64,000 bases of DNA, from contig NZ_FMAC01000006.1 of assembly GCF_900094555.1 (NCBI RefSeq), forward strand, positions 434,001 to 498,000. Direction: 5' to 3'. Shown here in pieces: positions 24,835 to 33,078 of the stretch; the stretch's first letter is position 1; every line of letters begins with the position of its first letter. The position numbers and the translations under genes were made by a program. The notes beneath the pieces are model-generated. The model was not told the origin of the DNA. It saw nothing but the letters and a program-made list of their open reading frames with translations, and ran no database searches. Source of the stretch: Martinezella hainanensis (GTDB lineage: Bacteria > Pseudomonadota > Alphaproteobacteria > Rhizobiales > Rhizobiaceae).

Positions 24835-25977
24835 TCAAACCTTTCGCACTTTGCGCCCGGTTCTAACGCCAACCGGTGCGGCAACGGAGGCACGTTTGAC
24901 AAGCGAGCACTCCAGCTTGGTGATCTGGTAGCGGCGCTCACGAGGCAGCATGGCCGTTTCGAGATGTTCGATCGCCCATTGGCCCATGGCCATGTGGGGC
25001 AGGATCGAGGTCGTCAAGGGCGGCACGAGATGACGGCAGATGTCTTCATCGTCGTAGCCCATGACCGACATGTCCTCCGGAATGTGGAGCCCCGCCTCCT
25101 TCAGCGCTTCGTAGCAGCCGATGGCGGTGCGGTCGTTCTGGCAGAAGATCGCAGTTGGACGTTCGGGAAGCGAAAGCAGCTTCATGGTGCCGGAATAGCC
25201 GGCGCTCGCCGACCAGTCGCCTTCGATGACGAGCTCCGGATCGAATGGAATGTCGGCTGTTGCCAAGGCTCGGCGATAGCCGGTCAATCGATCCTGGGCG
25301 GCCTGCATCCACGGCTCACCCGTGATCGTCGCAATGCGATGGTGGCCATGCGAGATCAGATGCCGGGTCGCGGTCTGCCCGCCGGCGATCTCGCTCGGAA
25401 CGACAGCCGGAAAGGCATAGTCGGACGTATAGCAATTCAGGAGAATGATCGGAATATTGAGATCGTAGAGATAATCCGGCACCTCCACCTCACGGGTGAA
25501 TATCGTCATGTAGATGAGCGCCGAAATACCGCTGTTGCTGAGCGCCTTGATCGCTCTCGGCTCCATAATGGGATCGCTCATGGTCTGTGCGACGAGCAGA
25601 ACGTTTCCGGCGTTCCAGCATGCCTCGCGAGCCCCCTCGATCGCAACGACGGCTTCCGGACTGGTGGCGAGCTGGTCGACGGCAAAGCCGATGACGCCAT
25701 CGAGCTTCGAAGGCGACAGGAGCGCCGGCGGCGTGGCAAGCACGGGCGCGACATAGCCGAGCTCGCGGGCTGCCTCGATGACCCTCTCGCGGGTCTGCTG
25801 CGACAGGCGCATGCCGGGCGTATTGTTAAGAACGAAGGATACTGCGCTCTGCGAACATCCGGCCGCCTTGGCAATATCGGTCATCGTGACCCTGCTGCCG
25901 GAACGACGGCCGCTTCGCTTCGATATCCTGTTGTCGACGGCCGTGCGATCGCCGTTTGCGGCCGATATCTTCTTCAT
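24835..25977 (-). CDS. LacI-family transcriptional regulator
   Basis: A 380-residue LacI regulator with a longer-than-usual basic N-terminal extension of about 30 residues (KRSGRRSGSRV). The HTH is VTMTDIAKAAGCSQSAVSFV, then NNTPGMRLSQQTRERVIEAA. The sensor domain is complete (IGFAVDQLATSPEAVVAIEG, then AIFCQNDRTAIGCYEALKEA). It is divergent from the ribose-type ABC operon at 26349, with a 370-base AT-rich gap between them, so it is the likely regulator of that operon. Confidence 0.87.
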   Translation of the reverse strand: MKKISAANGDRTAVDNRISKRSGRRSGSRVTMTDIAKAAGCSQSAVSFVLNNTPGMRLSQQTRERVIEAARELGYVAPVLATPPALLSPSKLDGVIGFAVDQLATSPEAVVAIEGAREACWNAGNVLLVAQTMSDPIMEPRAIKALSNSGISALIYMTIFTREVEVPDYLYDLNIPIILLNCYTSDYAFPAVVPSEIAGGQTATRHLISHGHHRIATITGEPWMQAAQDRLTGYRRALATADIPFDPELVIEGDWSASAGYSGTMKLLSLPERPTAIFCQNDRTAIGCYEALKEAGLHIPEDMSVMGYDDEDICRHLVPPLTTSILPHMAMGQWAIEHLETAMLPRERRYQITKLECSLVKRASVAAPVGVRTGRKVRKV

Positions 25978-26348
25978 AACTGCGTCTCATCTCCCCTGAA
26001 GCGAAATCGGCCTACAATCCCCACGGCCGTTTTCATGCGCTAATATTTATTATCATCAATCGAGCAATTTCGGCAACCGGTGCAGATGCGCATACAATCA
26101 TCACCCACATCTTCAGGCTCAAGATCTTTTGCAATTGAAGCAAATAGCTAGATTTTCGGGACTTCGGCGCTTAACCCGCGCGAAATTGTATTACTAATTC
26201 TATTTACTAATCGAAATTAGTCGTATACCGTCGCTCCCGTGGTTGGACGTGCCTTATCTCGCTTGGCGAGAAACCCTAGGAGGGGGTTCAGGACGGACGG
26301 CTGCGAGTTGCAACTAGATCCCGTCAGCGGATCTATGGGAGGATGATC
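25978..26348. other. Divergent promoter region, AT-rich
   Basis: No gene is supported. It separates the LacI gene from the sugar importer. Just before the importer it holds TTACTAAT twice (26191-26198 and 26204-26211) and the dyad ACTAAT-CGAA-ATTAGT at 26206-26221. These are candidate operator elements. Confidence 0.55.
26206..26221. promoter_or_regulatory. Candidate operator dyad of the sugar importer
   Basis: ACTAAT and ATTAGT form a perfect 6-bp inverted repeat around CGAA. The half-site TTACTAAT is repeated 13 bases earlier. The dyad is about 130 bases before the binding-protein start. The divergent LacI regulator is the obvious candidate to bind it. Confidence 0.45.
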
Positions 26349-27305
26349 ATGAAGTACGTAACACGGGGCGCTGCCGCCTTTGCGGCAGGGTTGCTGCTGA
26401 GCTATGCAACGGCGACCTATGCCGCCGACAAGCCGACTCTCGCATTTGTGGTCAACGGCGCATCCGACTTCTGGAAGGCGGCCGAAGCCGGCGTCAAGAA
26501 GGCCCAGGCCGAACTGCCGGACTTCAATATGGAATTGAAATACCCTGAACAATCGTCGGTCGCGATCCAGCAGCGACTGATGGAAGATCTCGTGGCAGCC
26601 GGAGTCAAGGGCATCATGGTTTCCGCCGTCGATCCCAAGACTTCGACAGAGGGGCTGAACAAGATCGGCTCGGAAACCGCGCTGTTTACCACCGATAGCG
26701 ACGCACCGGATACGAACCGCGTCGCCTATATCGGCTCATCGAACATCGATGCCGGCAAACAGGCCGCCGAAATCGCCAAGAAAGCCATGCCGAACGGGGG
26801 CAAATGCATCGGCTTCGTGGGGCTTCTCGGCGCCGACAATGCCAAGGAGCGCATCCAGGGCATGAAGGACGGCCTGGCGGGCACGAAGATCGAATTGACC
26901 GACGTGCGCGGCGATGACATCGACCAGACAAGAGCAAAGAAGAACGTCGAAGACGCGCTCGTTGCAAGCCCTGACGTCACCTGCATGGTCGGCTTCTATT
27001 CCTACAATACGCCGCGCATCTACGAAGCGCTGCGCGAAGCCGGCAAGCTCGGCCAGATCACCGTCGTCGGTTTCGATGATGATCCGATCACGCTTGGCGG
27101 CGTCAAGGAAGGAACGATCGCCGCAACGGTCGTGCAGCAGCCCTATCTCTGGGCCTATCAGGGCATGAAGCTGATGGCCGCCTATCTGAAGGGCGACAAG
27201 TCGGGGATCCCGGACGGCAAGCTCATCATCATCCCGACCAAGATCATCGGCAAGGACGATGTCGATGCCTATGCGGCCAATCTGAAGGCTATGGCAGGCA
27301 ATTAA
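26349..27305 (+). CDS. Sugar ABC transporter substrate-binding protein (RbsB-like)
   Basis: A 318-residue periplasmic protein of the ribose/galactose binding family (PBP type I). ATG 26349 is preferred to 26343 because GGGAGG is then 6 bases upstream. The signal peptide is hydrophobic with cleavage near TYAAD. The body contains GVKGIMVSAVDPKT, FTTDSDAPDTNRVAYIGSSN and VVGFDDDP, typical of the family. It is the first gene of a CUT2 importer operon (binding protein, ATPase, permease) divergent from a LacI gene. The sugar is not identifiable; many pentoses, hexoses and polyols fit. Confidence 0.87.
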   Translation: MKYVTRGAAAFAAGLLLSYATATYAADKPTLAFVVNGASDFWKAAEAGVKKAQAELPDFNMELKYPEQSSVAIQQRLMEDLVAAGVKGIMVSAVDPKTSTEGLNKIGSETALFTTDSDAPDTNRVAYIGSSNIDAGKQAAEIAKKAMPNGGKCIGFVGLLGADNAKERIQGMKDGLAGTKIELTDVRGDDIDQTRAKKNVEDALVASPDVTCMVGFYSYNTPRIYEALREAGKLGQITVVGFDDDPITLGGVKEGTIAATVVQQPYLWAYQGMKLMAAYLKGDKSGIPDGKLIIIPTKIIGKDDVDAYAANLKAMAGN

Positions 27306-27410
27306 GGCCAGCCCGCAGCAGCGCCGGTTGCGGGGACCGGCGCTGCTCGAATGCAATTGCTCACGTCGCCGCGGCTCTCGAAGCCACATCGCACAGGCAT
27401 GATATTCGTT

Positions 27411-28952
27411 ATGAATCAACGCTCGGATACATTGGCATCGGCTGAAACCACAGCACCCTTTCTCAGCCTTTCGGGGATCGGCAAGACCTATCCGGGCGTG
27501 GTAGCGCTCGATAATTTCTCGATGGACGTCAGCCCCGGCGAAGTGATCGGTCTTGTCGGCGAGAACGGCGCGGGCAAATCGACGCTCATGAAAATTCTCG
27601 GCGGCGTGGTTAAACCGGATCACGGCAGCATTCGGCTCGATGGAGCCGAGCACGGTGCCTTCACGGTCGAAAGCAGCATCGCGTCCGGGATCGCCTTCGT
27701 CCATCAAGAGCTTAACCTATTTGAAAATCTCGATGTTGCGGCCAATATTTTCCTCGGCCGCGAACCACTGCGCGGCGGCGCCCTGAAGCTGGTCGACCGT
27801 ACCCGCCTGCGTGAGATGGTCACCCCTCTGCTGAAACGCGTCGGCGCCAATTTCTCACCGGATACGCCGGTTGCTGCGCTTTCGCTTGCCCAGCAGCAGA
27901 TGGTCGAAATCGCCAAGGCATTGTCCATCAATGCCCGCCTCGTCATTCTCGACGAGCCGACCTCGAGCCTGCCGCTCGCCGAGACGGAAAAGCTGCTGGC
28001 TGTCATATCCTCGCTGAAGGCCGAAGGCATCAGCGTCATCTTCATCTCGCACCGCCTGCATGAGGTCGAGCGCGTCGCCGATCGCGTCATCGTTCTGCGC
28101 GACGGCACACTTGTCGGCACGTTGCCGAAAGACGCGATCGACCACGATCGCATGGTGAAGCTGATGATCGGCAGGGCATTGGCTGCACGCTCCGTGGAGG
28201 CGGCCCGTCCGCCGGGCGATATCGCGCTGAAGATCGCGGCAATTCGCACCGCCGCCTATCCAACACAGCCCGTCAACCTGGATATCCGTTACGGCGAAAT
28301 CCTCGGTCTTGCCGGCCTCGTCGGCTCAGGCAGGACGGAGCTCGCACGTGTCCTCTTCGGGGTCGATCACAGCTATGGCGGCAACATCGCCCTTGGCGGA
28401 CGGGACCTGAGACTGCGATCGGCGAGGGACGCCGTCGCCAATGGCATTTTTCTCGTGCCGGAAGATCGCAAGCTGAACGGCATTCTGCTCGATATGCCGA
28501 TTTCGCAAAACATATCCCTGCCCAACCTTCCCGCCTTCGCGCGCCGTTCCATGGTTTCGCCGGAGCGCGAAAATGCCGTGGCCGAAACGCAGCGCAGGCA
28601 GCTCGCCATCAAGACGCCATCGGTCTCAACCCGCACCGGCACGCTTTCGGGCGGCAACCAGCAGAAGGTCGTGCTCGCCAAATGGCTTGCCATGCACCCG
28701 AAGGTGTTGATCTTCGACGAGCCCACCCGTGGCATCGATATCGGCGCAAAGAGCGAAATCTACAGCCTGATGCGCAAGCTCGCGGATGCCGGCGTTGCGA
28801 TCCTGATGATCTCGAGCGACATGGAGGAGGTGATCGGCGTCTCCGACCGCATCGCGGTCATGCATGAGGGCCGGATCTCCGGCATCCTCGAGAAGGATCA
28901 GTTCAGTCAGGAAAATGTGCTTTTGCTGGCCGTCGGCAAGACGCTACACTAG
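27411..28952 (+). CDS. Sugar ABC transporter ATP-binding protein (RbsA-like)
   Basis: A 513-residue duplicated ATPase of the CUT2 family. The first domain has Walker A GENGAGKST and Walker B VILDEPTSSL; the second has a degenerate Walker A (GLVGSGRTE), the signature LSGGNQQK and VLIFDEPTRG. The frame opens at 27351 with possible starts at 27351, 27399 and 27411; none has a strong ribosome-binding site, and 27411 gives the usual N-terminus. It lies about 100 bases after the binding protein. A RIME1-like repeat separates it from the permease. Confidence 0.86.
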   Translation: MNQRSDTLASAETTAPFLSLSGIGKTYPGVVALDNFSMDVSPGEVIGLVGENGAGKSTLMKILGGVVKPDHGSIRLDGAEHGAFTVESSIASGIAFVHQELNLFENLDVAANIFLGREPLRGGALKLVDRTRLREMVTPLLKRVGANFSPDTPVAALSLAQQQMVEIAKALSINARLVILDEPTSSLPLAETEKLLAVISSLKAEGISVIFISHRLHEVERVADRVIVLRDGTLVGTLPKDAIDHDRMVKLMIGRALAARSVEAARPPGDIALKIAAIRTAAYPTQPVNLDIRYGEILGLAGLVGSGRTELARVLFGVDHSYGGNIALGGRDLRLRSARDAVANGIFLVPEDRKLNGILLDMPISQNISLPNLPAFARRSMVSPERENAVAETQRRQLAIKTPSVSTRTGTLSGGNQQKVVLAKWLAMHPKVLIFDEPTRGIDIGAKSEIYSLMRKLADAGVAILMISSDMEEVIGVSDRIAVMHEGRISGILEKDQFSQENVLLLAVGKTLH

Positions 28953-29050
28953 AGCGGTTCGGCTCCCCATGGAATCTTGAACCGCTCTATCTCATTGTTT
29001 TTATGCAATTCCGGACGGAAAGCCGCTGCGCAATTTTCCTGGAATTGCTC
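28951..29050. repeat. RIME1-like rhizobial intergenic mosaic element
   Basis: Two palindromes in tandem. The first has arms AGAGCGGTTC (28951-28960) and GAACCGCTCT (28979-28988). The second has arms GCAATTCC (29005-29012) and GGAATTGC (29041-29048), with the interior GGACGGAAAGCCGCTGCGCA typical of the repeats scattered through Rhizobium, Sinorhizobium and Agrobacterium genomes (RIME1, about 108 bp, two large palindromes). It sits inside the sugar importer operon and begins at the stop codon of the ATPase gene. Confidence 0.75.
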
Positions 29051-29081
29051 TAACGGCTGCTGCCAATGGGAATTGATATCG

Positions 29082-30089
29082 ATGAGTAAGAAAGATCTGG
29101 GCCTGCTTCTGTTGATCGTCGTCGTCGGCATCGTCGTGACGATCATCAATCCGCGCTTCCTTCTGCCGATCAACCTCGCCAATACGTCGAACCTCATCGG
29201 CTTGTTTGGAATCCTGTCGATCGGCCAGGCCTTCGTCATCATCACCGGCGGCATTGAGCTTTCCGTCGGCTCGCTGGTTGCCTTGCTCGGCGTGCTGTTC
29301 ATCGATTTCATCGCCGTCCAGAACATGCCCTGGGCAATTGCCCTGCCGCTGATCCTGATCCTCGGCGGCGTGCTGGGGGCGATCCACGGCTGGCTGATCA
29401 CCCGGCTCAATCTCCAGCCCTTCGTCGTGACCCTCTGCGGCCTCCTGATCTATCGGGGTGCGGCGCGCTTCTATACAGCCGACGGCACGGCCGGCTTCGC
29501 CTTCGGTCAGAACTTTCCGACCTTGGAATTCCTGACCGCCGGCCGCTTCTACGGCGTGCCGAACACCTTCATCGCGCTCGTGATCATTGCTGCCGTCATG
29601 TGGATCGTTCTGCATCGCTCCGTCTACGGCCGCTATCTTTACGCCATCGGCAAGAATGAGGAGGCGGCAAAATATTCCGGAATCCGCACCACGAAGATGG
29701 TGACGATCTCCTACATCATCTGCGGCGTGCTGACGGCGCTTTCGGCGATCTATTTTGCCATGTACACCCGCTCCATCTCACCGGCGAGCCACGGGCAGTT
29801 CTATGAACTCTATGCGATCGCCGCGGCGGTTCTCGGCGGCTTCTCGCTGCGCGGCGGCGAAGGGTCCCTGATCGGCGTGGTGCTCGGCACGATCCTGCTG
29901 CAGGAATTGCAGAACCTCGTCAATCTGCTCGGCATCCCCTCTTCGCTCAACTTCGCCGTGATGGGTGGCGTCATCCTGATCGGCGTCCTGATCGATCAGC
30001 AATGGAGCGCCATCCGGGCGCAACGACGCCTGGTGTCTGCCGCACGCCAGACGGAAACGCGCCAGCCTGCCGAACAACCGCAGTCATAG
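29082..30089 (+). CDS. Sugar ABC transporter permease (RbsC-like)
   Basis: A 335-residue permease of the CUT2 family with eight to ten membrane segments. Marks include LIGLFGILSIGQAFVIITGG followed by IELSVGSLVALLGVL, and the later AAVLGGFSLRGGEGSLIGVV, LGTILLQELQNLVNLLGI. The open frame extends upstream through the RIME1 element to 28977, but the ATG at 29082 gives the normal start. It completes the importer. The repeat between it and the ATPase may modulate its expression level relative to the upstream genes. Confidence 0.88.
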   Translation: MSKKDLGLLLLIVVVGIVVTIINPRFLLPINLANTSNLIGLFGILSIGQAFVIITGGIELSVGSLVALLGVLFIDFIAVQNMPWAIALPLILILGGVLGAIHGWLITRLNLQPFVVTLCGLLIYRGAARFYTADGTAGFAFGQNFPTLEFLTAGRFYGVPNTFIALVIIAAVMWIVLHRSVYGRYLYAIGKNEEAAKYSGIRTTKMVTISYIICGVLTALSAIYFAMYTRSISPASHGQFYELYAIAAAVLGGFSLRGGEGSLIGVVLGTILLQELQNLVNLLGIPSSLNFAVMGGVILIGVLIDQQWSAIRAQRRLVSAARQTETRQPAEQPQS

Positions 30090-30163
30090 TGACGTTGCAA
30101 GCGGAATTGACCCGAAGAGGCGTCATGCATGATCGGTGGCGCGACGTCACAGGCCGGTGTATT

Positions 30164-30670
30164 TCAGGAGAGCACCGACCTATTGCAGATTGGGCATCCG
30201 TCAGCATGCATGATGATCCCATGGGTTTCACAGCGGCCGAAGTTGCTCTCGGAAAAGGTCGAATGGATTGCCGCATCGTTTGGCCTGATATCGTGTGGTT
30301 CAAATGCCGACACAAGCATTCGAAAACGCATCAGGCACGGCATCAACCAGTCTTCTTTCGGCTCGTAGCCCAGCTTTTCCCAACCGATCTTCGATTCGGC
30401 GGCGGTAATCGCCCGGATCAGAAAATTCCGATCCTCGGCAAATGTTGCGATATGCCAGGGCATTTCGGCAATGTCGAAGCCCACCGCCCCAAGCCCCAAG
30501 ACCGCCTGATCCCGCGATGCGATCCATGATGCAAACGCTTGCTCCGATCTCGTCTGCGCCAACGCCGACGCGGCAATGGCGACAACTTCCATGAAGACGT
30601 CGGTCAATCCGTTCTGCATCTGAATTGCAGGCAATTCCGGTCGAGCATTGCATGTTATTCGGTTTGCCAT
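30164..30670 (-). CDS. Conserved-looking hypothetical protein with a Cys/His C-terminal motif
   Basis: A 168-residue protein, not recognised as a named family. Its composition and pattern look like a real protein: DIAEMPWHIATFAEDRNFLI, then RAITAAESKIGWEKLGYEPK. The C-terminus has CETHGIIMHADGCPIC, a C-x2-H...C-x2-C arrangement that could bind zinc. An alternative start at 30619 removes 17 residues; neither start has a clear ribosome-binding site. It is convergent with the RbsC-like permease and follows the LysR gene at 30733 on the same strand, 62 bases apart, so co-transcription is possible. Confidence 0.6.
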   Translation of the reverse strand: MANRITCNARPELPAIQMQNGLTDVFMEVVAIAASALAQTRSEQAFASWIASRDQAVLGLGAVGFDIAEMPWHIATFAEDRNFLIRAITAAESKIGWEKLGYEPKEDWLMPCLMRFRMLVSAFEPHDIRPNDAAIHSTFSESNFGRCETHGIIMHADGCPICNRSVLS

Positions 30671-30732
30671 GGCTTTCGGATGGCTCCATTCACTGCTGGG
30701 TCATCGACGGAAAAGAACAAGCCCGATCTTGC

Positions 30733-31635
30733 TCAGGTCATCCACTTGCGGTGCTCAACGAAACGCTCCGCCAAGAGGTCGATGAACAAGCGCACTTTCG
30801 TCGGCAGATGACTACGGTTCGGATAGATCGCGCTGATCGTGAATTCCACGGCCCGATAGTCAGGCATGGCGCGCACGAGGCGACCGGCAGCAACCTCGTC
30901 GTAGACGATGAAACTCGGGGCAAGGAAGATGCCCTGCCCGCTTGCCAGGAGAAAGCGCAATGTCTCGGCGCTGTTGGAGACGACATTGCCAGAGATCTTG
31001 ACCCCCACCTGCTTGCCATCGGCATCCTCGAAACGCCATTCATCGCCATAAGGGTAATAGGTATATTGCAGGCAATTATGCTCCGCGAGGTCGGCCGGCA
31101 CCTTCGGCATGGGATGTGTGTCACGATATTCGGGCGAGCAGACGAGCATATGACGCCAGGGCGCAAGCTTGCGTGCGACAAGCGTCGAGTCCTGCGCAGG
31201 CAAGGTTCGGATCATGAGATCGTAACCCTCCTCGACCATGTCGATCGACCGTTCGCCGACGTTGAAATCGAGCGAGATCGCAGGATATTGCGTCATGAAT
31301 TCGTTGACGACGGGGAGCAGGAAGCGGACGATGGCGCCGCTGGTATAGAGCTTGAGCGTTCCCCTCGGCATGGTGCTAAGGGCGCCCGCCGCCCGATCGG
31401 CCTCTTCGAGATCGGCCAGGATCTGCGAGGAGCGCTCATAATAATATTTGCCGGTTTCCGTCAGGCTGACCCGGCGCGTCGTCCGGTTCAGGAGCCGCGC
31501 GCCGAGGCGGTCTTCCAGCGATTGCACATGATTGCCCACCATGGTGACGGACATGTTGAGCCGGCGGGCGGCGGCTGAGAAACCACCACATTCCACCACC
31601 CGGCCAAAAACTGCGAGGCTGGTCAAACGATCCAT
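30733..31635 (-). CDS. LysR-type transcriptional regulator, divergent from the EmrAB pump
   Basis: A 300-residue LysR regulator. HTH: MDRLTSLAVFGRVVECGGFS, then AARRLNMSVTMVGNHVQSLE and RLLNRTTRRVSLTETG, typical of the CrgA/DsdC-like subgroup. The effector domain is complete. It is divergent from emrA, 138 bases apart, and so is the probable regulator of the pump. The intergenic region holds the GATNATC-type repeats described separately. EmrAB-type pumps in rhizobia are often inducible by plant phenolics, which is a possible signal here, but that is inference. Confidence 0.88.
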   Translation of the reverse strand: MDRLTSLAVFGRVVECGGFSAAARRLNMSVTMVGNHVQSLEDRLGARLLNRTTRRVSLTETGKYYYERSSQILADLEEADRAAGALSTMPRGTLKLYTSGAIVRFLLPVVNEFMTQYPAISLDFNVGERSIDMVEEGYDLMIRTLPAQDSTLVARKLAPWRHMLVCSPEYRDTHPMPKVPADLAEHNCLQYTYYPYGDEWRFEDADGKQVGVKISGNVVSNSAETLRFLLASGQGIFLAPSFIVYDEVAAGRLVRAMPDYRAVEFTISAIYPNRSHLPTKVRLFIDLLAERFVEHRKWMT

Positions 31636-31644
31636 ATTGTCCTC

Positions 31645-31695
31645 GGATTATCCACTGTGACTTGATGATCCTTCCAGATTTGAGGAGATTATCAG
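31645..31695. promoter_or_regulatory. Candidate operator upstream of emrA (copy 1 of a duplicated site)
   Basis: Three near-palindromic boxes: GGATTATCCA (31645-31654), GATGATCC (31664-31671) and GATTATCAG (31687-31695). The last two form an imperfect dyad around a 16-base centre (TGATGATC against GATTATCA). The same three boxes at the same spacing recur at 32977-33027. Located in the LysR-emrA gap. Confidence 0.55.
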
Positions 31696-31773
31696 AAGGA
31701 CCGATCGGACGCATCTTCATCGCATCAAAAATGGCCCCATGCAAAAGGGGTGCTGCACTGAAGGAAACGAACA

Positions 31774-33000
31774 ATGGTCGAACTCCCCCGCAACGAGGCG
31801 TTCAAGAACGCAAGTCAAGCCGATGCAGCTCCGGCCAGCGAGGTAGCCAAGTCTCCCGGTACCGAGGCTCCGCAGGGTGTAACGACCGAAGCGCCTGTCG
31901 CTGCCGCCACGCCCAAGGCAGACAGAAAGCTCATCAAGCGCGGCATGCTGATTGCTGCGCTGCTGGCCGGCGTCGCGGTCGCAGCCGACTTCGGCTATCG
32001 CTACTGGACGGTCGGACGCTTCGTCGAAGCCACCGACGATGCCTATGTGAAGGCCGATTACACCACGATTGCCCCGAAGGTCGCCGGCTATATCAAGGAC
32101 GTGCTGGTCAACGACAATGACAAGGTCAAGGCCGGCCAGGTGCTTGCCCGCATCGACGACCGCGATTTCCAGGCAGCACTTTCCCAGGCAAAGGCGGATC
32201 TCAAGGCCGCGGATGCGGCGATCGCCAACATCGATGCACAGATCCAGCTGCAGCAATCGCTGATCGGGCAGGCCAAGGCAACGGTCGACGCGTCGCAGGC
32301 CTCTCTGGATTATGCTGTGTCGGATGCCGCGCGTTCGGCTCGCCTGATCACCAACGGCGTCGGCACGCAATCGCGCGCCGAAGAGACCGAATCGGCCAGA
32401 AAGCAGGCCGCCGCCGCTGTCGAGCGCGATCAGGCCGCGCTCGTCGCCGCGCAGAACAAAGTGCCGGTGCTGCAGACCCAGCGAGATCAGGCAGCCGCCC
32501 AGCGCGATCGCGCAGCCGCCGCCGTTCAGCAGGCTGAACTTAACCTGTCCTATACGAACATCGTCGCCGCCGTTGACGGCACCGTCGGCGCCCGCTCGAT
32601 CCGCGTGGGGCAGTACGTGACGTCAGGCACGCAGCTGATGGCGGTAGTGCCGCTGCATTCGGTCTATGTCGTCGCGAACTTCAAGGAAACGCAGCTCACC
32701 TATGTACGTCCCGGACAGTCGGTCGAGATCAAGGTCGACAGCTTCCCCGACGCCACCATCAAGGGCCATGTCGACAGTCTCTCGCCGGCAAGCGGGCTTG
32801 AATTCTCGCTGCTGCCGCCCGATAACGCTACCGGCAACTTCACCAAGATCGTCCAGCGCATACCGGTGAAGATCGTCATCGACGACGAGCATCTGGCCGG
32901 GCTGTTGCGCTCCGGCATGTCGGTGGAGCCGGAAATCGATACCAAGGCCGCCCAAACATCGACCGCTGACGTGCAAGGATTATCCAGCCACGCTGGATGA
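31774..33000 (+). CDS. emrA: Multidrug efflux membrane-fusion protein (EmrA/HlyD-like)
   Basis: A 408-residue periplasmic adaptor. An N-terminal cytoplasmic stretch of about 50 residues rich in Ala, Pro and Glu precedes a single membrane helix (GMLIAALLAGVAVAADFGYR). The biotinyl-lipoyl-like half motif is VEATDDAYVKADYTTIAPKV, AGYIKDVLVNDNDKVKAGQV. A long coiled coil follows (residues about 135-260, rich in Ala, Gln, Glu and Arg) and the second lipoyl half contains VAAVDGTVGARSIRVGQYVT. It works with the EmrB-type transporter encoded next. The last 24 bases overlap the second operator-like copy. Confidence 0.87.
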   Translation: MVELPRNEAFKNASQADAAPASEVAKSPGTEAPQGVTTEAPVAAATPKADRKLIKRGMLIAALLAGVAVAADFGYRYWTVGRFVEATDDAYVKADYTTIAPKVAGYIKDVLVNDNDKVKAGQVLARIDDRDFQAALSQAKADLKAADAAIANIDAQIQLQQSLIGQAKATVDASQASLDYAVSDAARSARLITNGVGTQSRAEETESARKQAAAAVERDQAALVAAQNKVPVLQTQRDQAAAQRDRAAAAVQQAELNLSYTNIVAAVDGTVGARSIRVGQYVTSGTQLMAVVPLHSVYVVANFKETQLTYVRPGQSVEIKVDSFPDATIKGHVDSLSPASGLEFSLLPPDNATGNFTKIVQRIPVKIVIDDEHLAGLLRSGMSVEPEIDTKAAQTSTADVQGLSSHAG

Positions 33001-33027
33001 TCCTTCCCGATCTTCGTCGATTATCAG
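32977..33027. promoter_or_regulatory. Candidate operator at the emrA-emrB junction (copy 2)
   Basis: GGATTATCCA (32977-32986), GATGATCC (32996-33003) and GATTATCAG (33019-33027), at spacings identical to the copy upstream of emrA. The 32-base part from GATGATCC onward matches copy 1 at 25 of 32 positions without gaps. The first half lies within the emrA coding end, including its stop codon. Confidence 0.55.
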
Positions 33028-33078
33028 CTCAGCATCGTCATGAGATTATTCCGACATGACCCCGGAAGGAGACGCGTC

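Noticed and set aside
30002..30529. Plus-strand frame overlapping the end of the RbsC-like permease
   Set aside because: It is out of frame with the permease and antisense to the Cys/His protein, and shows no motifs.
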